Source: Acridotheres tristis (lineage: Eukaryota > Chordata > Aves > Passeriformes > Sturnidae). From it: a stretch of DNA of 64,000 nt. Of the stretch, positions 13,291 to 25,085 are shown one piece after another. The stretch's first letter is position 1; every line of letters begins with the position of its first letter. Both the position numbers and the translations under genes were made by a program. The stretch lies in assembly GCA_037013685.1 (NCBI GenBank), contig CM072886.1, positions 2,666,001 through 2,730,000 of the forward strand, given 5' to 3'. The notes under the pieces were generated by a model. The model was not told the origin of the DNA. It did no database searches and saw nothing but the letters and a program-made list of their open reading frames with translations.

Positions 13291-14340
13291 ACAAGCTCAA
13301 AAAAGGGATGATTTCCAGTTCCATGAGAGTTGTCAGCCCAAGTAGTTCTACCTTGATTTCATCTGTTTGCCAGCTCAAATCAACTCATACCTTAGGACAA
13401 CTGGAGCACTAGAATGTGGGATAAAATGTGGGATAAAAGCACTGGAATTGGTCATATGGAAATCTATATAAATAGTTATTTTTGGGACAGAAGGAAGTGA
13501 GGTAGGAGTTTGTTTCTTTCATCTACCAGTAAATACTTGAATAGCTTCTCATTAATGCTGAGATTTATCCAAGAGAAAGTCTTAATTGTAGATATTTGCT
13601 TAAATGATAACAGCAGCCAAAGGAGAAAAGATTCTTTTAATGGAGAAAAGAATGAAATTTTATGTAGGAAATTCCATGTAGGAAGAAGGAACATCTCAGT
13701 ACAGTTCTTTTCTTAGAGCATGACATTTTGGATGACTTGAGAGAAAGAAATTTAGAGTGGGTTTGTCTTTGAACAACAGCAACAATAATTTTGTGATGCT
13801 GCACAAAAATAAAGATAAGCTGAAAATTGGCCAAAAACATCCTGAAATATTTCAGGATATCAATCTCTGACATCAGTAGAGTTATTGGATTATTTTTTAT
13901 TTCATATACAGTTTATCTCACGGGTTGTACAAAACTTTATTTAAAACATGTGACATCTCTCTCAAATCAAAGCTCTGACAGCAATGATCATAATTTCATA
14001 CTTTAAAAAAAAACCCTAGAGATTTCAGTATTATTTGCACACTAATAAAATAACTTTCCTGTTACTGTTAAGCATAAAGGTAAGGAAAAACAAATTGAAA
14101 AGTAAAATAGTTGAGCTTGTGTTTGTCTCATCTTTCCTAAAGAACCAGCTGGAAGCAAAATCAACACTGCAGATCCCCTCTGAAGCCGGGGTAGAGAAGA
14201 TAGAGGGAAAGAAAAAGAAACACAGGAATGGTTTTTACCCTTTGTCTGTAGCAGGATGGCAATTTGATGATGAAGATTCTAACTTAGGCTTCAGCTGAAT
14301 GCCTGGAGTTTGCTGGGATTTATCTAAAATTAGGTGCTTG
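13291..14340. other. anonymous non-coding stretch
   Basis: Nothing recognised apart from a short doublet of 'gtgggataaaa' near 13420-13440. Confidence 0.5.
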
Positions 14341-14700
14341 TGTCCAAATGGGGAAGAAGACGCAGCAGATGGGGAAGTGAAACGGGAGGGTGTTTTGGCA
14401 AGGCGTTCGTGTCGTGCTTCATGGGAGAAACATATTTTGAGAAGGGACAAAAATGTCCACACAGAGAATTCCAGGCTTGTGGAAGAGAGTACGTGTGAGA
14501 CTGCACAGAGCCTCAGAGGAGAGGCAGACACAGCAAGGATCACGTCGTGCCTGCATGGAGAGCACCCGACTATGGAAAATGCTTTGGAAATACAGCGCAG
14601 AAGATCAGCGATTACAAGCTCTCAGAAATGAAAACAAGGCATGTTGACATGACTGCTTTTTTATTTCCTCACTGTTTACAAAGTCAGGCGAGGATGACGT
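14341..14700. other. locally CpG-enriched segment
   Basis: Thirteen CpG dinucleotides were counted in these 360 bases, well above the sparse CpG density on either side. The stretch is not GC-rich enough to be a CpG island. It includes 'cacgtcg' near 14541 and a CRE half-site 'tgacgt' near 14695. Overlapping open frames exist (for example 14299-14631), but none resembles a known protein. It may be a hypomethylated regulatory patch or the remains of a GC-richer insertion; neither can be decided here. Confidence 0.4.
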
Positions 14701-14877
14701 TTCAGTGTCTGACTGTGTTTGCATTACTGGTGAAAACAGGAAAGGTTTGGGATGCTGTATGAGAAGATTTTGTGAAGAGGGATCTGAGGATCAATGCTTA
14801 GAGCTGCTCTAAAATGCAGAAATTTGCCATTTCTTAGAAAGCATAGAACACCAATGTTATAAGCACACAGAGAATTG

Positions 14878-15136
14878 TAGAATCATAAAATCACAGAGTG
14901 GTTTGGATTGAATGGGACCTTAAATCTCATCCCATTCCACCCCCTGCCATGGGCAGGGACACCTTCCACTGTCCCAGGTTGCCCCAAGCTCTGTCCAACC
15001 TGGCCTTGGACATTTCCAGGGATCCAGAGGCAGCAACAGCTTCTCTGGGCACCCTGTGCCAGGGCCTCAGCACTCTTTGAATAAAGAATTCTTCCCTAAT
15101 AGCTGATCTAAAGCTGCCCCCTGTCAGTTTAAAACC
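14878..15136 (-). mobile_element. CR1 LINE, 3' fragment
   Basis: In plus-strand reading: 'tagaatcataaaatcacag', 'ggtttggattgaatggg', 'cccctgccatgggcaggg', 'ccaacctggccttggac', 'cagcttctctgggcacc', 'attcttccctaata', ending near 'cagtttaaaacc'. It is 5'-truncated. It lies head to head with the next CR1 piece, which starts about 45 bases to the right. Confidence 0.95.
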
Positions 15137-15179
15137 AGAGCAAGTTTATTTCCTTCTTTTTTATGACCCCTTTAAGGTG

Positions 15180-15318
15180 CTGGAAACATCCCTGGAAACT
15201 TTCAAGGTCAGGTTGGATTGGGCTCTGAGAAGTTTGGTCTGCTTGAAGATGTCCATGCTCATTCCAGGGGGTCAAACTAGATAATGTTTGAAGGTCCTGA
15301 ACTGCTTCAGGATTTTTT
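15180..15318 (+). mobile_element. CR1 LINE, diverged short 3' fragment
   Basis: Recognised from 'catccctggaaactttca', 'aggtcaggttggattggg', 'gatgtccatgctcattcc' and 'actagataatgtttgaagg'. It is clearly more diverged than its minus-strand neighbour and lacks a clean octamer tail, so it is probably the older insertion. Confidence 0.8.
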
Positions 15319-18300
15319 GCAGGCTCATTTTGAGCATGCCTTTGGGCCAGCACAGGTAAGACAGCCCCGTTTTGGATGCCCTGTGTTAATAATGGGTTTA
15401 GATCACCACACAGAAAGAGCCAGCAGGGAACAGGGATGCTGGAGAGACACCTCCCAGGGAGTGATGCAAACCATTAATAGCTTGGATGTACCAGCTATTA
15501 GTGATAAGGAAAATAAAGAATTGTTTCACAGTTTTAAGGCATATTTTCATCTTAGGGAAGGTGGATTTAAGCTTTGCAATGTGTTACACTCTTATGGGTT
15601 TATACCTCATCTCAGCTGAATATTTTTTTTATTAAAGCACTGCCCCAAAATGCCAATAAATCCCTGTTATTTGAGTTCAGCTTATCCACTGAAGTGTTGA
15701 CTTTGGCCTTTAGATACTCCCTTGAATCCTCTCTCCTAAATCCAGGTGAAAAACTGGGAAGTTTTTTATTTTTCACTTCTCAGTACAACTCCAGTATTTT
15801 TAGGGGGAATGTGTTGTCTCAGAGTGCATACCTAGGTCACAGCCTCTCCTCTGAACCTCTAAGCCTGCCTCAAACTCTAACTCAAAAAACCCTTCTCATT
15901 TCCTCATCATTTGGGAGAGTCAAAGCAGCCACATTTCTCAAAGTTTACTTGTCTAAACATATCCCCACACACTTAGTTTAGATTTTCAAGCAAAAAATAA
16001 TATAGTCACAGCTTAGCTCACAGTATTTTAGCCTAGCATTTTCATTTAAGCCCAGCCTGAGATAACCACAAAAGCAAGGTGTGGCATCAGCAATACCAGT
16101 AAGCAGATGATGGGTAGGAAAGAGAGGCATGTGGTTGCTTGGAAAATAAGTTCATTTGAGATACATTGCAAAGGGAAAGAGAAGGGAAATAAAGCCTAAG
16201 GGAAATAAAACCTAACGAGCAAAAAGGAAAAGAATTTTTTCTTTCATAGCCTAAATCTACATAGAAGTTTAAGTTTAAAATTGAGCAGGCAAGTCAATTA
16301 TTACTCTATAAAAAGCTAAAATGAGAGGTATCTTGAGCTGCTATTTTAAGTCAGAGCTTTCATGTGATGCTAAGAGGCCCCATTTTCTATTTATTTCAGT
16401 TGGATTCACTTTGTAATTTTTAACATGGTAGAAAACTCTGTCAGACACTCAATCTGAAGAACTATATTTCCTTTCAAAACAAATCACTGCCACCTGAGCA
16501 GATGTAACAGCCCATTTCTTTGTGCTCATCAATAATATCAGCTGCTCCTTTCCTCCCAGGAAAAGAGGATGGGGAAGAACAGCAGTGCTGAGAAATCAGG
16601 AACTACATAAATTCCAGCAGAAATTGAAATCTGTGTTTCTGTCCCCCTTAAACAGAGGACACTGAGGCCATGTATTAGAGGCTGCTCCTAATTGCCAAAT
16701 ATTTGTTGTTCCTCTCCTATCCAACCCTGAAGTGTAATAGCAGTATTTTCTCTACTGTAATATATATTTTGAAAAAAAAAAAAAAAAAAGATGTTGGGTG
16801 CTCGGACATTTCAGACTACATGGCCCCAAGCCATGGTTAAAAAAGCCAACAGACTTTTACAGGAATGTATTTCTGGAGAAGGCAGTTTAGCACCTTCTTC
16901 TCTTAAATTATCATTATGTGGAGAAGCCCAGAAATGAAATAAAATGTGAATGAGGTTGTGAAATTTTCCTTCTGCTGTCAGAACACAGCCTTGGGCTAGA
17001 ACTGACCCAGAGCTCCTTTCCTAGCCAGACACCTTATTGTTTGCATGGCTTTAGAAAGGGAATTTTAACTGCTGGTGAAATATGGCATTTCTGAGGTAGC
17101 TCTTGCAGGTGAACCTGGCATCATCCCCAGTTCCCAGATCTATCACACACACCCAAAATTGCCACACTCCAGCTCCCAGCTGAGGGTCAGGGAGGTCAGA
17201 ACATGTGAGACAAATTGACATCCAGCACAGGCAGGGTGGATCAAAATCTGCACACCAGATCATCCAAAGCATCACTGGGTGAACAGGGAGGTAGGACCTG
17301 GCTGCTTTGGGTGGTAGGGATTCAAACTGTCCATGAATGATTATCATGATTATTAATTAGTTAGCAGCTTCTATTTCAGTTTTAAATAGCCCTGTCTGGG
17401 GGTTTACCCAGTAACTGAGTAGACACAATCCACAGAGAGAAATCTGCAGAAGTCTTTCACTTAACATAAAGATCTTAAACCTCCACCAGGATTTAATCTG
17501 AGCCATAACTTTGCTCAGCCATGGGTTTCAGCTGCAGAATTTTTACTCCATATTGATCAATGTAATGAAGAACCTCCTTTCATTTGAATTCTCCTGGGTA
17601 AATGCTGCCTCAGAAGGAAGTTTTCACTTCCAGCAATAATCTTTTCAAGCCCTCCAGGTAGATATAGGATAAGGTGGAGCCTAGACAATGTTTAATAGAA
17701 AAGTCAAGTCACCATCGAGATCAAAGCAGCACCTGCCTTTGTTAAAATCAGCCTTGACAAATGCTTTGAAGTTGTTCTTTTCATTGCCATGCAGTGACAG
17801 GCTGACAACAGCCCCAGCCACAAAGAGCAGAAATGTCCCAGCAGATCTTCAGTTCCACACTCAGCCAAAGGGTTCATGTTTTCTGTTCTCCATGGCTCCG
17901 GGGTTCTATGCTGACACACACTACTGATCTTTTCAGCCAAGCCAAGTAATTTCTCCTGAGTCCACTGGTCAGGCTGTTTCTACAGACAAAGGACAGGTGT
18001 GGTGAGGGCATGAGCATTTTCTCTTTGTTGGAGGGGTTGCTGCTTTTTCCTTCCAAGCATTTTTTATACTCTGTGCCCTTTCTGAATCCTCACGTAGTCT
18101 GGCTGAGGACTGAGTTTCAATCTTCCTCTCAAATTAAATAAGTATTGCTATAAATAAGGACCTCACTTCCATCCCTGTTTGGCTGTTTATGACCTCCCAC
18201 TCCAGAGGAGTTCTGAAAATGCTTTCCCTCTTTCTTGTTCAAGCCAGTCCTCTGTGACTCCATGACTCCTTTTCCAGCCCATTTTATTCATGAATCAGAA

Positions 18301-18712
18301 AGACTGAAAAAGTTTTATTTCCCTTCTTTATATTTTCTCCTTGTCTTGAAGTCTCTTACAAGGAGGAGAACAGAATGTGGCAGCAGGCCTTGTTTTGGTG
18401 TCTTTTCCTTCCCTAACAACTTAGACATTCATGCAGAGTGTTCTTATTGCCCAGAGGACTCAGCCCATTCAGGATCTCACTTTTATAAGCAGAGGATTCA
18501 CCTCGAGAGGGTTAAGAGTGACATAAATACTCCCAAGACTCTCCTTACCCTTTCTAAGTTGGTAAATGTTGCCTAACACATTCAACATTTTGTTTGTTAT
18601 TTAAGGTTTCTCGTCTGGTAATTTTATAAAAGGGACATAAAGGGCAGACACGGGGTACAGGGGAGACATCAGGAATTCAGAAAGTTGCAAAAGATTCACT
18701 CTTGGTAAACTT
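15319..18712. other. anonymous non-coding stretch
   Basis: About 3.4 kb with no recognisable element. Contains an A18 run at 16772-16789. The open frames at 15284-15619 and 15574-15981 overlap and show no domain. Confidence 0.55.
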
Positions 18713-18972
18713 TCACAGAATCACAGAATCATGGAACTGTTTGGGGTGGAAAGGATCTTAAAGCTCCTCTCATCCCAACCCCTGCCATGGGCAGGGACAC
18801 CTCCCACTATCCCAGGTTGCTCCAAGCCCTGTCCAACCTGGCCTTGGACACTTCCAGGGACCCAGGGGCAGCCCCAGCTTCTCTGGGCACCCTGTGCCAG
18901 CACCTCCCCATCCACACAGGGAAGGATTTCTTCCTAATATCCAATCTTAAACAAGCTCTCTTTCACTTTGCC
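18713..18972 (-). mobile_element. CR1 LINE, 3' fragment
   Basis: Plus-strand text runs 'tcacagaatcacagaatcat', 'aaaggatcttaaagctcc', 'cccctgccatgggcagggac', 'gcttctctgggcaccctgtg', 'ttcttcctaatatccaatc', and fades at a 'ctctttcactttg' stretch. Little decay is visible, which points to a relatively young copy. Confidence 0.95.
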
Positions 18973-19288
18973 TTTTTTTTTTCTATTTTATCACTGCAGA
19001 CTCATGCTGGTTTTGGCCAAGTTTTAAACGATCAGCTTTAATTACTTTACTGATGGAGCTTTTCTACAAAAAAACCTGCAAAATTACAGGGTTGTCCTTT
19101 CACAAGTGCTCACCCAAAGGTTTGATTCACCCAGTTCAGCTCGTTCTCACTCCCTTCACAAACGTTTTAATGAGGTAGTGGCAGGGAAAAATGCTTACAT
19201 AACAAATTGTATAACAAATCTTATCTTTGCCTCAGAAAAGTTGGGTCACAGCAACCATCTGGGAAATAAAAGCCTGAATCATCTGCTA
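18973..19288. other. anonymous stretch
   Basis: Nothing recognised. Confidence 0.5.
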
Positions 19289-19346
19289 TGTACACACACA
19301 CACACATATATATATTTATATATATAAAAATATATGTGTGTGCACA
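19289..19346. repeat. compound CA/TA repeat with inverted symmetry
   Basis: A (CA)n run at 19292-19306 passes into (TA)n, an interrupted AT core, and then (TG)n, so the left CA arm can pair with the right TG arm. It could extrude as an AT-rich hairpin. Confidence 0.85.
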
Positions 19347-22010
19347 TTTGACTCTCACATGAATCACACCCAAAGCTGTACTAAAATGCCACACCAGCTG
19401 AAATCTTCCTCCAAAGCTGTTATTTCTGAATGAAAGCTGTCCCCCTTCAATGAATGATGCATTTGAGCCACTATAGATATGCAAAGACATCTTGTTTGCT
19501 CTGGAGAATCTTTCAGCTCAACAAAGCTTTAACTACTCATCTCCTGTGCTGCTTCAGCACATGAGTCAGAGCAGGTGTAACCAGGGCCAGAAGAAGGGAA
19601 AATGGAGGGGAAAGTGTTACTTTGATGAAGAGACAGATTCTTGCCCATTCTCCACTGGATTTGGGAAAGATCTGTGATGTCAGTAAGCTTTGGAGGGCAG
19701 GACACAATGCACCAAAATGTGACAATTATAAATTCTGTCGCTATCACCATACACAATTTCTCGGGACTTTGAGACAAATACTCATCTCCCAGATAAAAAC
19801 GAGGTAAATGAGTCCTCAAACAGAGAAGTCTTGGCTAAACCATGACCCAACTGTAGCCCAGGAGGCTCCTTTTGGAGTAAAGTGATGTGTAAGTCAGACT
19901 GCTTTTATGGGTGCAAGATGTGGGCACCACCAGATTGCCCATCAAAACATATTTAACATGACCCAGGTGTGGGTACACACTTGTATTCCTTTCAAATTAA
20001 TCAAAAAACCCTTTCATGATTTAGTATTTATAGTAACTTCTGTCTTAAAACCTGAATGGTGTCTGCTGAAGGGTACAGATGGTATTTGAGTTGACCTGGA
20101 GACTGTCAGGACATATTGCCCTGTCATTTTCATTGTTCTGTTTTTGGAATAAATTTGAAGTGAATCTCTGTGTAAGTTGATATTCTTGCTCTGGGAGGTT
20201 ATGGCTGCTTTGATATGCTGTTAAGATGCCTCTGCTCAGATTTCCTGTTAAATGTAACCATGGTCTAATGGTGTAAATGATAAAGTATCATTTGCATTCC
20301 AAACATTACACGTGGTGTACAATATTTATTATGCTTAATTAATATAATACTGAATGATTTTTCTACCTTATAGGAGCAGAAAAAGAGAATATCAGTAATA
20401 TAGAGACATAAAATATAATGAATAATAAAAACATCCTGGCATTGCCAATAAAAGCAGGAGCAGTGGTGAATCAGAACCTTCACTGAAAGGAAATTATTAC
20501 CTTCTCTACAATGAATGCAGAAATGTTGATAAAAGATTTTTCAAGGAAATGTGAATATCTGTGCAAAATTGTGAACTATCAGTTTAGAGCTTTCTTCATC
20601 TACCATTTGTATCAACATAAACATTTCCTCTGAGAGCAACATGGGAGGGATCAAAGCATTTGTTGGCAAAGGCTTTTCTTGGGAAAAGTGTCATATTTTC
20701 CTTATGTGATCCATTTTCACTTTATGGAAACTCTTACCCTTTGTGTTCTGTTCACTATGGATTTCTACATACAAATATGTTGGGCCAAACAACTGTTAAA
20801 AAGGCTGTCACAGAAATAATTATTGCTGAGTTAGAGAGGACATTATTTGGTTAAAAAGTTATATTAAAAGTTGGAAAGTGATGATAGGAATAAATAACTA
20901 TTTTTCCCAATGGATGATGTTGGCAATGGGATCCTTCTGAGTGCTCTGCTATAACCTGGGGTAGTCAAAATATTTGTAACTGATTTAGGACAGGAAAGAG
21001 TGAATAGTGCTGTGACATTTTACTGATGACAGTATTTGATTGAGTAAAGAACAAATACTTCTGGGGGGATGAGAGAAAGGTATTTTGATAGCAGTTGGCT
21101 TTTGATTGAGTAGGAGATGACAAAAACACAGCACAAATAATAACCTCTGAAATCGAAATTTGAGAATTATGAGGAAAATAATGAAGAACACAATGAAAAT
21201 ATCAGCATGGTGCTGATCCATGGACCTTGGGATGTTAAGTTCTGATTTTTCACCTCCATGATTCATGATTTATGAAAAGCAAGAATACAGGATAATATCA
21301 TAATAAGGAAATACTTGATTAACTTTGTGAGGAATTAAAACTATTTACAATTACTTCTTTGGGCCATATAGAATGTGCAAAATGATTTATTTCTATTTCA
21401 GTGCATAATCCTGTGAAAAAGTGACAGTTTTTAATCAATATAGGTTTATTAAATAACTTCTTGTTTCCTTCAACATTAATAATGTAAAATGTGCAGGTGA
21501 TTTTATCACTACAGATTCATAAAAAAAATTACATATGTCATCATGTACTTAACTGTAACCTCTTTACAAGGGAAAGAGCCTAACACCCAAAATATCATTT
21601 CCAAACATTGCTATCTTTTGCATTTTTGGCAATATTCCCAGCAAAAAATAGAAGATTGCAAGAACCTGGCTATAATATCCAAAAATGATTGCCTGGAGTT
21701 CTACCAAGTTTTCTCTCATTTGCAATAAACTCAGTGGCTTTAGCCAACAAGAAAAAAAATCAAAATCTGGTGTTAGAAAGATTTTGAAAAATCCTGGGCA
21801 ATGGTAAATGAGTGGTTGCTGCTATAGGTGGAGAAGGCAGAAATGTCCTAGGATTTGTTTGCCTTTATGACCTATTGTCTAATCAAGGTCATTGGTACAG
21901 AAATTAGCATCAAGGTTAATTAAACGTTAATCTCCTGTGATTCAAATATTGGGCATTTTGCATTGATACACAAGTGCATCCTGTTCCAGACAGGAAGAAA
22001 ATGAAGAAAC
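19347..22010. other. anonymous AT-rich stretch
   Basis: About 2.7 kb, notably AT-rich between 20.2 and 21.6 kb, with no element, RNA gene or exon recognised. Confidence 0.55.
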
Positions 22011-22375
22011 AGGCTGGGAGATCTGGGAATGCTCGCCTGGAGAGGAGAAGGCTCCAGGGAGAGCTCAGAGCCCCTGGCAGGGCCTGAAGGGGCTCCAGGA
22101 GAGCTGGAGAGGGACTGGGGACAAGGCATGGAGGGACAGCACACAGGGAATGGCTTCAAACTGAAGAGGGGAACTTGGTTTAGAGTTTAGGAAGAAATCC
22201 TTCCCTGGCACGGGTGCCCAGAGAATCCCCTGGATCCCTGGCAGTGCCCAAGGCCAGGCTGGATGGGGCTTGGAGCAGCCTGGGATAGTGGAAGGTGTCC
22301 CTGTCCATGGCAGGGGGTGTGACTGGATGACCTTTAATATCCCTTCAACTCAAACCATTCCATGATTCTGTGATG
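22011..22375 (+). mobile_element. CR1 LINE, 3' fragment
   Basis: Begins in 'ctcgcctggagaggagaagg' and 'gctccagggagagctcagag', then 'acagggaatggcttcaaac', 'aggaagaaatccttccc', 'gcttggagcagcctggg' and 'gtggaaggtgtccctgtcc'. It ends with 'ccattccatgattctgtg'. A short internal deletion removes the usual text between 'gtgcccagagaa' and 'cctggatccc'. Confidence 0.94.
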
Positions 22376-23429
22376 AAACAGCTCCTCATGAGCTATTTAC
22401 AAGTATTTTCTGTGCCTTAATTCATTAGAACTCGTGTGGCTTTACATGATTTAACATTTGCAAGATACAGTAAAAAGCTCTCATCCTTAAACATGCTGTA
22501 AGAACTTGCCACTTAAGGGGGAGACTGTACAGGCAAAACCTTTAGAAACTGAAAATGAACTGTGATATTGGCCATGGGATTCCAGTTTGGATCATCTAAA
22601 ACCAAAATGGACAGATATTCCTTTTCTCCTGGTACAGAAACCAATGAGAGGAAAAGGAGGGATGAAGAGACTTTTTCTCCCCCCCATTAAGTAGTTGGAA
22701 TTATAACGTTTTTCCCTTTGGTTTTCTACTCTTTCAGTCCTTTAAATGCTAATGTCAGAAACATCATCACTGGGGCATATGACACGGGAAAAAGATTGAC
22801 TTACAGCTAGGCAAGAGTCCAGCTCCCCAGTAGCATTCTGCCAATTATGTGCACCTTAAATTAAAGGATTTTCTTCTTCCCTTCAGTAGACTTGGGGTAT
22901 TTTTTGACTCCCATTTAATTGCCATTCAGGTTGCATTTCATACATATACATACAGAAGGTATGCAGAAAGGAGAAAAAAAAAAAAACCAAAACAGCAGTT
23001 TTGAAGTGACTTCTACCAAAATTTTCTTATGTAACAAAAGCTTTTTTCACCCCATTCTTTTTACCACTGCTGAAACCTCAGATGAACAAGTCCCTGGGCA
23101 GTGTATTGCCAGACCCTAAGATCAAAGCCAGCCCTACACCACGTAGCAGGATGTCTCAACACACGTTCCAGCAGGCAGCAGGCCATGGAACACTTCTACA
23201 TGTGAGGAAAAAAGAAGTTAACTTTGTCCAGTGTGGTAATGGTGCACAATGGTCATTGAAAACGTGTGGGATTTATTGGTGGTGTTTAGCAAGTGGTTTG
23301 CCTTCAGCGTGTCATGATCATAGAATGGTACTGTAAAGATATAAACTCTGATTATTTAAAACACTAGCAGCCCTATTTATTTATTTCCCATTGTGGGGAT
23401 ACCGAAGTTGAAGTCTGGGTCCTTTCAGA
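22376..23429. other. anonymous non-coding stretch
   Basis: A12 run near 22976. No element recognised. Confidence 0.5.
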
Positions 23430-23519
23430 GTTTCCATGGCAACTGGACACTTTGATGGGTGATTATAGTGGTACCATTTTGGCATCAGGCATGAACTTTG
23501 ATTGCTATGGCAACGTCAC
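23430..23519 (+). promoter_or_regulatory. pair of RFX X-box-like motifs
   Basis: GTTTCCATGGCAAC at 23430-23443 matches 13 of 14 positions of the RFX-family X-box (GTTRCCATGGYAAC). ATTGCTATGGCAAC at 23501-23514 matches 12 of 14 and runs directly into a CRE half-site, 'acgtca'. Both lie in the same orientation, 71 bases apart. A further CRE-like TGACGTAA is at 23728-23735. RFX sites in pairs are known from enhancers and promoters of ciliary and neuronal genes. No transcript is visible, so function is inferred from motifs alone. Confidence 0.35.
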
Positions 23520-24576
23520 AGCCATAACTTCTATTTCATTCAGCTCCTACTTTGTTCCTGAGGAGCCTCTTTGCTTGTGAGGAAGCTGAGAACTGTGTCA
23601 GCTGCATCAGAGAGGAGCTGTTAGGAGCAACACGAAATGGGCTTTCCCAGCTTAGGGAACACTTCCCATCAAGGAACGATTCACTCAGGGCTCTCATTAT
23701 CCTTAGGAAGGAGCTGAGCTTCTTGGCTGACGTAAATGGAGGTGGCTCCATTAAGGGCAGCAAAGTCTCTTGAATCCAAATTGGGCACCAGGGAGAAAAA
23801 CACATTTCTCTGGTTGAATATGCATTGCTAGAGGTGAAGAATCCCCCTTGTCTAGTTTGGCATTCAAACAGTGAAAGACAAGGAAATGGTAGGAATGACA
23901 GAGATCAGAGGGAGAGAGGAAGATTCAAAAACAAAAAGGCAAATCAACAGCAACAACAAAAAAACCTGGAAAAACATGTTTACCAGACAGTTTAGCTTTT
24001 TTAAATTCATATCAGCTTGGAGATAAAAAACAAATTTGTCAATATTTATGGAGTTTAAGCATGAGAAAATTCATGGGGTTTCTCCAGGTACAATGACAGG
24101 AGATTCACCTGAACTGTGAGAATAACAGAGATATTTTGAAAGGCAATTACTTCTTATAGGCAATATGGAAGTGCAGGCTTTTAGTGATTCTTACAGAACA
24201 AGCAAAAAGATAAATTTCTTCATGTAACTTCCTGTTAAACTCTTATTCTTCACCAAAGGATGTTCCAGAGGCCAAACACTGTAATGTACAGAAAACTCTG
24301 AAGAAATTTAATATGACAAAGTCCATTGAGGATTATTAATATAAAGGTAAAATTTTCTTTCAGGAAGTCTCCAAACTACAATTCGCTGGATGCTGGGAGA
24401 ACAGAGCAGGATGATATCACTACACAGCTGAGCTTCTCCTAAATCCTTCCATAAACAAGCACCAGTGCAAGAGGGATGCTGATCCTGGTGAGACTTGGGT
24501 TTGGTTGCTTGTGGCCACCCTCATGCTCTTAGACTCGTCAGTCTGTGAAAGGGCAAACAGATAAATAAGGATGTCT
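23520..24576. other. anonymous stretch downstream of X-boxes
   Basis: A plus-strand open frame at 23552-23773 (about 73 codons, starting from a non-ATG codon) follows an acceptor-like 'ttctatttcattcag' near 23543, but no convincing donor or known protein match is seen. An A-rich patch lies around 23930-23970. Confidence 0.35.
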
Positions 24577-25085
24577 TCACAAAATCACAGAATGGTTTGG
24601 AGGGACCCAAGTTAATCTCACCCCAATTCCCCTCCCATGAACAGGGGCACCTTTCACAAGATGAGTTTGCTCAGAGCTCCATCCAGCCTGGCCTTGCACT
24701 CTTACAGGGATGGGATATCCAAGACTTCTCAGGGCAGCCTGTTCCAGTGCCCCACCACTCCCATAGTAAAAAAAATATTTCTTCATTATGTCAGATGTAA
24801 ACCTACTGTATTTCAGTTTAAAACCATTTCTCCTTGTCCTGTTATTGTGAGCCTTGGTAAAAAAATCTCTGTCTTCCTTTAAGCTCCCCTTCATTTATTG
24901 AATATCTAGAATAGAGTTAGCCCAGAGTCTTCCTTTATTCAGGATGAACAACTCCAGTTCTCTGAGTCTCTCACCACAGCAGAGGTGCTCCAGCTCTCTG
25001 AGCATCTTTGTGCCCATTTCAGGATCTGCTCAGACAGTTCCATGTCTTTGTTGTACTGGGGACCCCTGAACTGGATGTAGAGCCA
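24577..25085 (-). mobile_element. CR1 LINE, long 3' fragment
   Basis: Covers more of the element than most copies here. After the reversed tail ('tcacaaaatcacagaatgg') come 'atccagcctggccttgc', 'agggcagcctgttccagtgc' and 'accatttctccttgtcctg'. These are followed by the end of ORF2 ('caggatgaacaactccag', 'agaggtgctccagctctctg', 'tttgtgcccatttcagg') and 'ctgaactggatg'. ORF2 sequence is degenerate and contains stops, so no product is expected. Confidence 0.94.
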
